Below are positions 34,262-46,079 of a stretch of 64,000 nt of DNA, piece by piece. Below the pieces are notes generated by a model. The model was not told the DNA's origin, ran no database searches, and saw only the letters and a program-made list of their open reading frames with translations. The DNA is from Azolla caroliniana. Taxonomy: Eukaryota; Polypodiophyta. The stretch spans positions 19,716,001-19,780,000 of the forward strand of contig JBHGNT010000014.1 in assembly GCA_043228905.1 (NCBI GenBank), read 5' to 3'. Both the position numbers and the translations under genes were made by a program. Numbering within the stretch: position 1 is the first letter of the stretch; every line of letters starts with the position of its first letter.

Positions 34262-36343
34262 ATGGCTTCCACAAGCAGAACTCAAGGAGAGGAATTAACG
34301 AAAGGCATGGTGTCCGTAGTGGAATACATGTTGAAGGTGAGAGATCGAGAAGCTTTAATCGACAAAGTTGTTGATCATACGGTCGAGATAGCTGGATGAT
34401 TTGGTGGCAAGAACATCACGGATTTTCTTGCTACCTATCAGAACGAGATGCAACAAAGGGATGTCAATGATCTCAAACAAATTTCTAGCTTCAAATGTGT
34501 GGTGGAACCAAGGATCCGCGAGCGCGTCATGGAGATCCAAAACGAGCATGCAACTTGGGCGGAGTTCGAAAAGGCGCTTCTCGTTGAATACATGCTTGAA
34601 GACGCATCACGGATGACTCGACATACGCTAATGTCTTGGATTGAGAAGAAAGGGAAGAATATGCGTGTGTCTAGAGTATATGTCGAGTTCGACCAAAAGT
34701 ATAACCAACTTCCAAGTGTTGATCAACGAGTTCTCGATGGAGATAAAGTCCTACTATTCCTGAAGGCAGTGGCTGGGAAAGATCGGCGTGAATTGGGTAA
34801 CTTTTTGGAGGATGAAACACAACCAAATGGCTTGGTAGCCGACTGGGCGGCGGTGAAGAAGGCTTGTAGCCGTCTTGATAAGCGTCGAAAATGGCAAGAG
34901 GAAACTAATATGGAGAATCCACAATTGTGGAGGAGGAAGGCGCCTATGATGATCGAGCCTAGCAAGCCGATCAACAATTTCGACAAGAAAGCGATGGAGG
35001 AATCTATAATCGAAGAGCTTTCCAAGAAGTTTGAAGTGGTATCACTGGCCAACTCAGGTCGACGCGGGCCAAAGGGAAAAGAAGCGTATAGGTGTGTGTG
35101 GTGTGACAGCTTCGAGCACTCGTGAAGGGAGTGCACTGACTTGCAAGACGCGATTCGCAAGAATGTCATCTATTTGGACGGCAACATGATTCACTCGAGC
35201 GAGACCCGAAAGCCACTACAAGTGAACTTCGGAAGAGGCGGGCTGAAAAAGATTATGGAAGAGGAAGATGCAAGGCATGTGGAAGCCATGCACTACACCG
35301 CATCGGCGGGAATACGAGTCGGAAGAGAGAATCTAAAGACGATCAAGCCGGGATTTGGGTTTTGGCCAACGGTATTCAAGTGTGAAAAGAAAGGCAAAAT
35401 CAATTTGGAAGACCTCAAACATGCTGATCGGAATGTGCGACGAGTTACCGGATGGTCGGATCAGGTCGACGATAACACAAGCTTTGCGGAGGTTGTGTGT
35501 GACAACTATGAAGCTCTTGTTGAAGAGAAGAGGAAAAGAACCGGTGAAGAAGATGGCACATCAAAGCGTCATAATACGAGGAATGCAGGGAAAGAAGGAC
35601 AAGCCCAACCTACGCCATGAAAAGAGATAGGAGAAACAAGCATGAAGCCCGGTGGATCGAGCCAACCTTCTCGGATGGAAATCGATGAATCTATGAAGAA
35701 AGGAAAGGAACGAGTGGCGCCGACTTACAAGCTAAGGTCGGACATAGAACAAACAACCAACTTGCGGAAGGTCCTTGAGGAGAAGGTTTTAGACAATCAT
35801 GTCGGCCTTACTTTGAGAGAGCTACTTGGGATCGCTAAGAAGGAGTTCCACGATACTATCGTGGACTTGATTAAGCGGAAGCGGCAACAATCGGATGAAG
35901 AAGAGGTGAAAACAAGTGCCATAACCATGGCAAGATCCGAAGAGGAGAAGGAAGAAGAAGTGATGGCAGACAACCATTACTCTCGGCCTCATTGGGCAAG
36001 AGCGACAACAGAGACGCCAATGAAGATCGGAGAGAAGAAGGAGACCGTGGTAGCCTTGATTGACCATGGTTCGGAGATCAACCTCATGTCGACCGAATTC
36101 TACAAGAAAGGAAGATGGCCGATCAACACAAACCACGGATGGAAGATACGAGCGGCAACGAAGGCCATGGAAGACTTGTACGGAGCTTGCCCCAATGTTA
36201 AAGTCATAATCGGAGATGTGGAGATGGATCAACACTTCTTCGTGCAAGACTCGGCTTCACATCCCGTCATCCTAGGACAACCATATATCACATCGTCCCG
36301 GATGGAGACTAAGGTGTTCGATAATGGAGCGGCCTTCGCGTGA
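34262..36343 (+). pseudogene. Gypsy-B gag and protease
   Basis: One frame from the ATG at 34262 to 36343 with in-frame stops at about 34397, after 35125 and after 35620. The gag part has a capsid-like region (DFLATYQNEM, WAEFEKALLVEYM) and one CCHC knuckle, CVWCDSFEHS, whose next codon is TGA before REC. At least two stops look like CGA to TGA changes. The protease is VALIDHGSEINLMS with ILGQPYI near its end; the active-site triplet reads DHG where DTG or DSG is usual. Confidence 0.8.
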
Positions 36344-36540
36344 GTCAAGAGCCTTGACAATCAAAGATCTGTTCAATTCCTTACGGTGCGGGCTAATCAC
36401 GAAAGGAACCAAGATAGCCTTGGAGGCGAATCCTTGGATTTTTAGAGCGGACTATTGAAGCGTGGGGCACAAATAGTTCGAGCAATCATAAGACCCCACA
36501 AGGAAGCGAAATAAGTGGATCGCAAGGAGAAGCAACATGT

Positions 36541-38997
36541 GTGACGCCTAGCGGTGCATGCAAACTAACATTACTCAACAAGAAGGACAAGCGTCAGATA
36601 CAAGACTTCGAGAAGATGCTGAAAGAAGAAAGCATAATCGAAGAAGAAGAATTCGTGTCTCATATTCTAGAGGAAGCCTCATTTAACGACACCATCGGTG
36701 AAATCGAGGGAGTCGTGAACTTGAGCTACCCTCACGATCAAAATGTGATTTCAGTTAACTCCGTCAACATGTATGCTATCATCGATGAATATCATCGAGG
36801 CATCTTGATGGAGGAAGCTGAAGTCAACACAAAATATAAAATGGTGGATAAGAAGATCAAGCCAGTTGCGGTTCCGCTACCGGAAGATAGCTGGCAAAAG
36901 ATGAAAGAAGTTGCCAATGATCCGAGCTTAAGGGATCCAAAGGCAATAGGTCATGTCTTCACCAAAGAGACGAAAGGAAAGCTACAAGTTGGAAGGGAAG
37001 ATTTCCTTCTCCCCGAAGAGGAGAGAATGTTTTGTGTAATGCTTGAGAGACATGGGAAAGCCTTTGCCTTCTCTCCACAAGAGATCGAATGTGCCGACCC
37101 GAAGATGATAGAGCTGATGGTGATTTTTACGGTGCCGCATGTACCTTGGAACCTCAAGCCGATACCGGTTCCAAGAGCTCACATTCCAAAGTTGATTGAG
37201 CTTCTAAAGGAAAAGGTTAGGATGGGAATTCTTGAGCCATCCAATGCTCCCTACTCTAATAGATGGTTTACGGTGCCGAAGAAGAACGGGTCGTTACACT
37301 TTATACAAGATCTCCAACCCGTCAACAAGGTGATGATCCGAAATTCCGGAATTGGTCCAAACGTGGATGAATTTGCCGAAGCCTTCGCGGGAAGATCGAT
37401 TTATTCCATTGGTGATCTCTACTCAGGTTATGATCAATTTCAATTGGTCGTCGATAGTAGAGATATAACGACAATGAGGACGCCGATCGGGTTGGTAAGG
37501 ATGTGCACCTTACCCCAAAGTGCGACAAATTCCGTAGCCCACATGGTGAATGTCATGAACAAAGTGTTGAGGGATTGTATCCTTGATATCACAATGCCCT
37601 TTTTAGACAACATTCCAATCAAAGGATGCTTGGTGGAAGAAAAAGATGAATCGAAAGATGACGATGGTTGCCAAAGATTCATCATCAATCATATAAAGGA
37701 TAGCGAGAAGGTGTTGCAAAAGCTTGAGGATGCGAATCTCACGTTTTTGGGAGAGAAGTCTGCATTCGGTCAACCAGAAATATTGGTAGTAGGACACTTA
37801 TGTGGGTCTTATGGCCGGAAGCCATCTCCATCCAAGGTGAACGCTATTCAAGAGATGAAAGAAGAATGTGTGTCTCAAACGGAGGTGCGAAGATTCTTAG
37901 GAGCATGAGCATTCTATCACATATGGATTCCACATTATGCCCATGTCGCTGAACCATTGTATGGACTATTAAAGAAAAGGAAGAAGTTCGAATGGGAAGA
38001 TGAGCATACGAGCCCAACCGGAATTGGATGGGTGATAAACCAAGAAGACAAAGAAAAGAACCGATATGCAATCTGATTCGGTGCGAAGGTGTTAATCGAA
38101 AGACAAAGGAAGTGTGCTCAAGTAAAGAGAGATCTATGGGGAATAGTATCCGCGGTTAAAACCGACCGTGGCTACCTTATAGGAACAGAGGTCATAATCG
38201 AAACCGATTGTCTACCTATTCTCGGAATGATATCTGGTTGTGCTACACCGGATATTGCTATGCTGCGATGGATTGCCTATATCAAGTCCCTCAACCCCGA
38301 GATTAGGCATATAAATGGAAAACATAATGTGGTGGCCGATATGTTGTCAAGGGCGAGGTATGACGGTGAAGAAGATTTGCACTCCGACGAAGCGGATGTT
38401 GGCCTAAACTTCTTTACGATTTCTTGTGCTTGGGTGCTAGCAGTGTTCAAAGTAGAATATTATGAGGGGGAATTCATCGAAATTGGAAAATACTTAAGCT
38501 CTCTTACAAAAGATGAATCATGGTCAAAGGAAGACTTCTACCGAATTAGGAAGAAGGCCTACAAGTTCTTCCTCAAAGAAGGACATCTATGGAAGTTTCC
38601 GAAGAAGAAGAATGGAACTCCACTTCGAGTGGTGTGCAAGAAACAGGATCAACAAACACTAATTGCTAAATTTCATGATAGTGTGTGGGCAGGTCATCGT
38701 GGTATATGGGCAACATTTGCAAAGATCAAGGAGAAGTATTGGTGGTCGGATGTTTACAAAGATGTAGCAAGCTATGTTGAAACATATGAGCAATGCCAAT
38801 TATACTCGAATATTCAACATAGGGATGAACTTCATCTGACATATCCATTATCAATGCACTATAAGTGGTTGGTAGACATAGTGGTTATGCCAATGGTATT
38901 GGGGCAAATGAAATATCTCGTGCTAGCAAGAGAGGATCTCACCAACCAAGTAGAAGCACGGGCGCTAAGGAATAAAACAACTTCGGCGGTTTGTAAG
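36541..38997 (+). pseudogene. Gypsy-B reverse transcriptase, RNase H and partial integrase
   Basis: The frame changes between protease and this segment. RT: LKEKVRMGILEPSNAPYSNR, WFTVPKKNGSLHFIQDLQPV, and a catalytic box reading FLDN where FLDD is expected. A TGA at 37906-37908 is followed by AFYHIWIPHYAHVAEPLYGL. RNase H appears shortened near 38009 (KFEWEDEHT runs straight into SPTGIGW), then ETDCLPILGMISG and KHNVVADMLSRAR. The integrase HHCC region (HDSVWAGHRG, YEQCQL) and the start of the core are present; sequence ends before the second catalytic Asp and Glu. Not functional. Confidence 0.85.
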
Positions 38998-39005
38998 TCA
39001 CGACA

Positions 39006-41169
39006 ACTCAATCTGGGCCTGGAGCTCCTCCTAGTAGTCCCTAAGGGGAGGCTCTGTCTGGGTTGCCGCTTGCTAGAGTTGGGCCAAGGACTCCTTGTCT
39101 GTCTGTGTCGCTCGTTCCATGACTTCCGGAGGTGGTGGTGTTTGCGTCGAGGCTTGGCTGGTTTGGCGGTGCGGGCTGATATCTGCCCATGACGATGGCT
39201 CACTTGTCTGTACCGAGTTTGTCATTGTGTTCGCCTCGGCCATGGTTACCGTGGGGTGGGCGGTGTCGTCTTTGTGTGCTACGGTACCTTCAACACTCAG
39301 GCTCGGGTTCGGAAGAGTGGCTGGTGAGACAGCTTCACTCGGCGCAGGGAGGATTAAGGGCGGTTGTTGCTGTGTGAGTGTCACTAGTTTCTCCTCGGCG
39401 GCTTGCCATAGGTCGGTAGCCCATTTGTCTTGTTGATGCGCCGTTTTGATACGTCGGGCCATGTCCTTCGCTACCCGAGTAGTGTGGTGTAGATTGTGAT
39501 ATGCCTCGACTAAGGCCATGTTCAGATCCGGTAGTTCCATGAGAAGCGAAGCATTCTGTACTTGCTTCTTCCGTCCTATCTTTTGTAAGGCTCGATCCTC
39601 GTGAGGTTCGATTTCACCCATTAGCGTGCGTTGGATCATCTTTGTTTCGGCGTGCTCCTCGGCCATACGAGCGGCGTTAGCTACTTGGGTGCGCGCGAGA
39701 AAATCCATTAACTCGTAAGTTGTGCCCAATCGAAGTAGGACACTGAACTGGTATGCCTCTGGGAGGAGATCTTTGTACCCGAGGACTTTCTCCTCTGATA
39801 TTTGCGTGGTTTGGCCATGCTCAATCGTTCCGACTTGGAGCCATGACTCCGTTGGTACTATGTCCGTGGAGGGGGGGCTAGCCTCTTTTGATTTCTTCCG
39901 TTGGTCGCCTTCGGTTTATGTTGTTTCCTCTCGAATGATACGACGTCTTTTTGGCGGTTGGTCCTGCGCGTGCGGGGCCGGTGGTGTTGGCTCCTCGGCC
40001 TGTTTCCTCTTCTGCTGCCGGATGGCCGAGGGCTGCTAGCTGGTGGGCCGTGGGCTTGGTTGAGGAGAGGTCATTGATGTCCTTGGTGGCCTCTGGCGTA
40101 TGGTGACATCCTCGGGGATGGCCTCCTCGGCCTCATCCCATTCGACACGGTTTGTTGTCACCGCCCGTTGTCTTTGTGTTTTTGGTGGGGGTGGGGCCGA
40201 GGCGGAAACGGGGTGTTGAACGCCTACGGGAGGTGGAGAAGACGGGGATTCTTCCCATTCTTCCTGAGTTATCTCCAAAATCTGCCCACGTTGTTTCCGT
40301 GGTGGTAGTGGTGGAGAGATCAGGGTGCGACGAGGGGAAGCCGAAGGAGGTGGGTAGAGGATTATAAGGAAGTGGTTGATCACAAGCAACAAACGCTTAC
40401 CGGTTTGGAAGGATTCGAGCGCCGCCCGGATTCCTTCGCCTGTGATGATTCCCTAGTCGATTTTGTTTCCCTCGTAAGCACTGATGATGATCGCCGCTTT
40501 GCTCTGTAGCATACTGGTAGGGTTGGTATGCACGAACGCGTACTCCATCAGGATGCGAGCGAGTTCCCCGAATGCCTTGTTGGATCCGCCGTAGGTGCGG
40601 TAGGCTTTACCAGATATGGAATACGCACCAAAGTATTCCTTCAGGGTTGTGGAATGGGGAATCTTGACCTCATGGTCACCTCCTCGTTTCAGGTCCAAGG
40701 CAGCACGAATCATATTGTTGGTGACTGTGTCCGGGTGGATTCGTCGTGCAACCGCTTGGGCATCAGGGTGCGCAGGGGGATCGATCACCTTTAAATAACC
40801 ACCCAAGCCTCGTTCCTGAAGCCAGGAGCGGGTTTCCTGTGAAGCTGCAAGAGGCATACTGGACTCGGGGTTCTGTTGTGTGGAAGATTGGGGAAGGAGG
40901 ATTCGACCAGGTTGAGACAGAGTGAGGGAAAGAGATGGTTGTGGTGCGGCAGCAGGGCTACGAGGGCAAGAGAGGGCTTGTGAGCAAGAGCGGTGGGAGC
41001 AATGAGCGCGCTGAGAGCGAGAGGAAGCTTGAGAGCGTGGGAGCGATGAATGTTGGGTGTGCAAGAAAACGTCTGTGTGTGGAGTGGGCTTGGGGTAACT
41101 ATTTTTTACCGAACACCTAGGGTTTTGTGCATGAAGAGGAGCTTGGAGATTCTTGGGCGTGGATGCCAT
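39006..41169 (-). pseudogene. Gypsy-A accessory ORF, 5' part
   Basis: One minus-strand frame runs from the ATG at 41169 to the gypsy-B border. It is broken only by point stops (about 40453, 40036, 39918, 39073 and one just after). Order: a Ser/Pro-rich N-terminus; a globular stretch around residues 110-235 (WLQERGLGGYLKVIDPPAHP, KAFGELARILMEYAFV); a Pro-rich part with a basic PPKRRR nuclear-localisation-like motif; then Glu/Gln/Lys-rich, coiled-coil-like sequence. It follows the integrase end by about 220 bases on the same strand. I do not recognise a family; it is not an RNase H, an envelope with obvious membrane segments, or a gag. Confidence 0.7.
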
Positions 41170-41386
41170 AATAGGATATTATGGCCACGTGTCCTAGGGA
41201 GTTAGTGCTTCGCCTTGGATGTTGTGCATGTGCCTTTAAATACTTAAGTGAATGTGAAAGTGACTAATGTGTGTCTCTAACCTAACGTGATTTGGGTGAG
41301 GTGGTAGGTGGTGTAGGTGGAACTAACTAATTGCTAAAACTATGCCTAATCCTACCTAATGTCTACTTTGGAATGCTGGTGGGTTC

Positions 41387-44300
41387 TTACCGAGGGGGAC
41401 GTGTGGCCTCCTTCGTGGCTGTGTCCGTGCCGTGAGACTCGGCAAAAGGGTTGGCTGGGGTATTTCCCTGGTACGGTCGTAGTTGGAATCCATTCACCTG
41501 GCTTTTGACTATTTCCTCGGCGAGGGCGCCGAGCTGGAATGTGCCGTTAAACTCGTCAATAATCCAGAAGGGGCTGGTCCATCGAAATCGTAACTTTCTT
41601 GGCATAGCACCGAGTCGCGTCTGGAAAACGAGGACCGGTTTGCCTATGGTCAGTTCTTGTTCCGATCCCTTCCGATGTCGGTCCACAAAGGCTTTCCGTT
41701 GGCGTTGGCGTTGTTCAAGTTGGGCCATGCTCGCTACTCGGTCCTCGCCAAGTTCGAGGAGTTGTTCCAGCCTCAATTGTTCGGATTGGCCCTCGGGTAG
41801 GCGTGCTTTAACTTGCACTCGGAGACTCGGGACTTGGAACTCGATGGGCATAACGGCTTCTCGACCAAAAGCCATCTGAAAGGGGGTGGATTGAATGCTC
41901 GTTTTGAATGTCGTGCGGTAAGCCCACAGTGCACTCTGGAGCTTGTCATCCCAATCGGTGTGGTTATCATTGACGATCTTCTTCAGGATTGTTTGGAGAA
42001 TTTTGTTAGTCGATTATGCCAATCCGTTTGCTACGGGTAGTATGGTGTGCTTTTCTTATGTACCATTGCGTAGTGAGTTGTAAGCTCGCGTATTATATAG
42101 TTTATAAAGTGCCCACTGTGGTCACTAACGAGCTCAATTGGACATCCATAGTGGCACCAGAGATGTTCGTACACGAATTTGGCCATGGACGTTGCCGTGT
42201 TGTCTCGTAAAGCCTTTGCCTCGACCCATTTTGTGCAGTAGTCCGTGGCGACGATGATATACTTATTACCGGTTCGGGCCGCGGCTGGTTTGAAGGGTCC
42301 CACAAAATCTAACCCCCATTTTTGAAATGGTTCCAATGGAAGAATGGGTTGGCGTGGCATTCGAGCTTGTTCCATCGGTTGTCCTAACCATTGGCACAAG
42401 TCGCACTATCGGCAGAACTCGTGGGCATCCTTTTTCGTTGTAGGCCACCATAACCCACTCTGCCATACTTTCCGTGTTGTGAACTCTCCGGCATAGTGTC
42501 CGCCAGCGATTCCGATGTGAGCCTCTTGGAGGATGGCCTTCTTCTCGAATTGTTGAATGGCCCGACACCATATTCCATCTGAGCCTTTGTGATAGAGGAT
42601 GTCAGAAACTAGACAAAAGTTGCGGTAACGTACTGCAAGTCGTTTCCGTACATCAAGGGCCATGTGGTCAGGAGGCAAGCCAGTACTAAGGAAATGGGTC
42701 ATCTCCGTGATCCATTCATCTTCTTTGTTGTCGGTTAGCGTTGCGAGATGAAATAAGCCAGCATCGGGTAGATCGTCATACGTGGGTTCGGCAGGGTCTC
42801 CGGACTCGAGGCGGCTTAGATAATCGGCGACGGCATGTTGAACTCTCGGTCGATGTTGTATATGAAAATCAAACTCTTGTAATAGGAGCATCCATCGAGC
42901 CAGTCGACCTGTCAAGGCTTGTTTATTAACCAGGTACAGGAGGGCCGAGTGATCGACGTGAAAGGTGAATTTTCAGCCTAAGAGGTAATGCCGAAATTTA
43001 CTGATGTTGTAGATCATACCGAGGGCCTCCCGTTCGATGGTTGAACAGTTCTTTTCCGCGGCCGAGAGACGTCAGCTAGCATAATACATTGGCTGATACC
43101 AATTTGGGGGCGTGCATTGCATAAATGCGCTCCCGATGGCAATATCTGATGCGTCCACGAAGACGTGAAAAGGTTCCGACCATCTCGGTGGCTGTACAAC
43201 TGGGGCATGCGAGAGCATTAATTTCAATCCTTGGTAAGCCTCGTCCTCGATTGAAGTCCATTGAAAGGGGAGTCGATGCACCGCCGCGTGTAATGTTGTC
43301 GCGAAATCGGCTAGGTGGCGTATCATTCGGCTGTGCCATCTGATTTGTCCTAGAAATCGGTTGAGGCTTTTTGCGTTCGAGGGTGCCGGGGCTTTTAGGA
43401 TGGCTTGTACTTTATCTGGGTCCATGGCGATACCTTCTTGACTGACGATGTGTCCAAGTAGGTTGTCGCTTGTGACCAAGAACGTGCATTTTGCCAGGTT
43501 TAAACTTAACCGAGCTTGGCGACATCGATCCAGACAGAGTCGTAACTGGGTCATGTGTTCCAATCGCTGACCAGACACAGTGAAGTCGTCGAGAAAGACT
43601 TGCATGAACGTCGGGATGTACTCGTTAAAAATTTCGGTGATGATGCGCTGGAACGTGGCCTGTGCTGTTTTTAAACCGAACATCATGACTTCTGCCACGA
43701 AAACACCCCATTCCATGACAAATGTTGTTTTCTCTTGATCATCCGAGTGCATTCTGATTTGGTTGTACCCACTGAACCCATCTAGAAAGTTGTAGCATTC
43801 GTGACCTGCCACAGTGTCGAGAACACTATCCGTGAACGGGAGAGGGAATCCGTTTGTGACCGTTGCAGCATTAAGCTTGCAGTAGTCCACACAGACTCGG
43901 ATTTTCCCGTTTTTCTTGGGGACGACTAGGATTGGGCTTAACCATGTGGCGCGTTTTACCAGTCGTATGAACCCGACTCGGAGGAGCTTGTCTATTTCTT
44001 CCTTGACCTTAGCCGCATAATTGGGGTTCATCTTGTATCGTCTTTGTTGAACCGGCCGAGCGTCCGGGAGAAGGTGGATCTGGTGTTGGTAGTATTGTGG
44101 GTCCAAACCCTTCATATCCGTGTAAGACCATGCGAATACATCCTGGTAATCGGTGAGTAAGTGGATGAGGACTGCTCGTTCATCGGCTGGTAAGTTATTA
44201 GCAATCTGTAGGGTCCGAGGGGTCTCGTCCGAACCGAGGTTCAGTGTTTCGAGCGTTGATGCCTTCACTCGTTAGGAGACGGCGAGTTCACGTTCAAAAG

Positions 44301-44934
44301 CGTCCCGAGCGTGTCGTAATTAGGCAATGGTGGTGGGATCAGGCTCATCCTGGGGAGGTGTATTCACCGTGACCTCGTCGTCTAGAGGTGTGCCGACGGT
44401 CGACATGGCGTCGATTTCGAAGAGAGGTATGATAGTGGGATGGTCTTCTAAGAAGTTGTTCACCTCGTCATCGGCTAATTCGTCGAGCATGTGCACCCCT
44501 TCTGCATATAACGGCGAGGTGTTGTGGGGCGTGGTTACGCGTTCTTCGGTTATGATCCAGACCTTGGTCTTTCCTCAGCGAAACGAGATCATGTTGCGCT
44601 ACCAATGTTGTTTGATATTTGTTGTGCGCAACCATGGTCTGCCCAGTAACATTGGGTAAGCCCCCTGTGCTTCGAGTCGTAAGACAACGGCCGAGATAGT
44701 GAACATGTGGCCTCCTAGAGTAAAGTCGAGGTAGTGGATTAATCCGATGGTGCGAACCGATCGTGTGTCGGCCATCCGAAGCCAAAAGGGGCAAGGTTCC
44801 CATTGATTCAGGCCGAGTTGATGACAGGTAGCCTCGCTGAGGACATTCACGCCAAAGCCGTCGTCGATTATGCACTCGTCGATTATCCCAAGGGGGTTCG
44901 AGTGTGAGAGGAGAGAGGGAGATATGAGATGCAT
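41387..44934 (-). pseudogene. Gypsy-A pol (protease, RT, RNase H, integrase)
   Basis: 44934-42031 is one frame with several stops. The protease has IIDDGFGVNVLSEATCHQLG and MLLGRPWL. RT has YKMNPNYAAKVKEEIDKLL, ILVVPKKNGKIRVCVDYCKL and an intact catalytic FLDD (QVFLDDFTVSG). RNase H has FHVFVDASDIAIGSAF, FTFHVDHSALLYLVNKQAL and AVADYLSRLESGD. Integrase has HIGIAGGHYAGEFT, CDLCQWLG, the core Asp in WGLDFVGPFK and SDHSGHF. A frameshift follows at about 42030. In the new frame the expected catalytic Glu of NGLAE is a TAA (42014-42016). The rest (41875-41387) is an open integrase C-terminal part. Inactive. Confidence 0.88.
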
Positions 44935-45822
44935 AGAGAGAACAAATGAGAGAGAGAGAGAATCGAGATAGACACAATTTAGAGTAACTTCGATATCATT
45001 TTTTCATGCCCCATGAGTGAGGATTTATATAATAGAAGATCTTTACAAAAAGCCGAATGGACGTAGGTACACCTACTTACCTCACCTAACACTCACACAT
45101 TCACATAATGCACACAAGACACTACAATATTTTAACATTGGAAACCCTCGACGAGGGATAAAAACCATGGGGATAACCAAGTCCATAACAAAGCAGTAGT
45201 ACAATGTCTTACGATTAACCCTAGACAAAAGTGGGGAGTTAGATGAAACAAAAGTGGAGTAGTAATACAATGTCTTACGATAAACTGACTCCAGTAACTA
45301 CACCCGACTAAAGCAAGAACTCTCTATACACATGGACTAGTGACCAAGGAAGTGATGTCCAAGGTGTCGATAGTGGAAGCCTTTTAAAGAAGAAGGGTGG
45401 GTCGGACTGTGCTCTTAGCACCCATCTCATTCTTCGGGTTTTTTTTCCGTTCTTTCTGGTGCAGGCCTTGATCTCACTACAAAAGAAGAAGAAGAAGAAG
45501 TAACCATTTGGGTGTCCATGGGCCAATTCACACCAGACAGAAAATGAGTGTGTGTGGCCCGGACATATATGTACATAATGATCACATGGTGTGAGGTTCT
45601 GAAAAAGATGGGAAGGAACTCTAGAGTCTACTCTCTTGGGGGGCCTTATTTCCTGATAATGAAAGGGAAGGGTAATTCGGTGGAATTTAAGAAGAAGAAG
45701 AAGACAGACAGACAGTAAGTTACTATGTTTGGCAAAGAGATGCAGACAGAGACAGCTGCGGATCTGGTTTTGCTTTAGCCATCAGTTTTTAGTGAAAACC
45801 AGGGCTGAAAACTTAAAATTGG
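44935..45822. other. LTR-like remnant and intergenic DNA
   Basis: 44880-45000 is AG-rich with GAGAGAGA runs, then ATTTATATAATAG, resembling the inside of a plant LTR. I could not define its ends or match it to the LTRs in this window. CAATGTCTTACGAT occurs twice (about 45200 and 45270). No gene is supported. Confidence 0.45.
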
Positions 45823-45849
45823 ATATATATATATATATATATATATATA
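45823..45849. repeat. (AT)n microsatellite
   Basis: Uninterrupted TA run upstream of the small ORF at 46080. Confidence 0.9.
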
Positions 45850-45890
45850 AACGAATCGTTGGTTCAGGTTTTGAAGGAAGAGATAAAGGG

Positions 45891-46059
45891 GGATTTAATC
45901 TTGTTTGATTCAGCTTCTTAATCTTGTTAAATTTCTTATATTTGGCTAGTTAGTTTTGTTACTCTGTAATATTCGGGATTTAATCTTGTTTGATTCAGCT
46001 TCTTAATCTTGTTAAATTTCTTATATTTGGCTAGTTAGTTTTGTTACTCTGTAATATTC
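45891..46059 (+). repeat. 85-bp tandem duplication in leader
   Basis: GGATTTAATCTTGTTTGATT starts at 45891 and at 45976; the two units are identical over nearly their whole length. The second ends about 20 bases before the ORF start. Confidence 0.95.
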
Positions 46060-46079
46060 ATATATATATATAATCAATC

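Larger units (their letters stand above)
32619..39005 (+). mobile_element. Gypsy-B: second Ty3/gypsy lineage, 3'-truncated
   Basis: Plus-strand order: 5' LTR, primer-binding-like site, gag with zinc knuckle, protease, RT, RNase H, start of integrase. Homology stops near 38997 inside the integrase core, so most of the integrase and the 3' LTR are gone. The last 8 bases, TCACGACA, mirror the element's start TGTCGTG. The flanks are both gypsy-A accessory ORF. Confidence 0.82.
30599..44934 (-). mobile_element. Gypsy-A: Ty3/gypsy element with accessory ORF, interrupted by gypsy-B
   Basis: Minus-strand order: protease and RT (44.9-43.1 kb), RNase H and integrase (42.9-41.4 kb), accessory ORF (41.2-39.0 and 32.6-31.1 kb), 3' LTR (31.0-30.6 kb). 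Gag and the 5' LTR are missing; the sequence breaks off near 44.93 kb in an AG-rich LTR-like remnant. Gypsy-B (32.6-39.0 kb, opposite strand) splits the accessory ORF. Confidence 0.82.
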
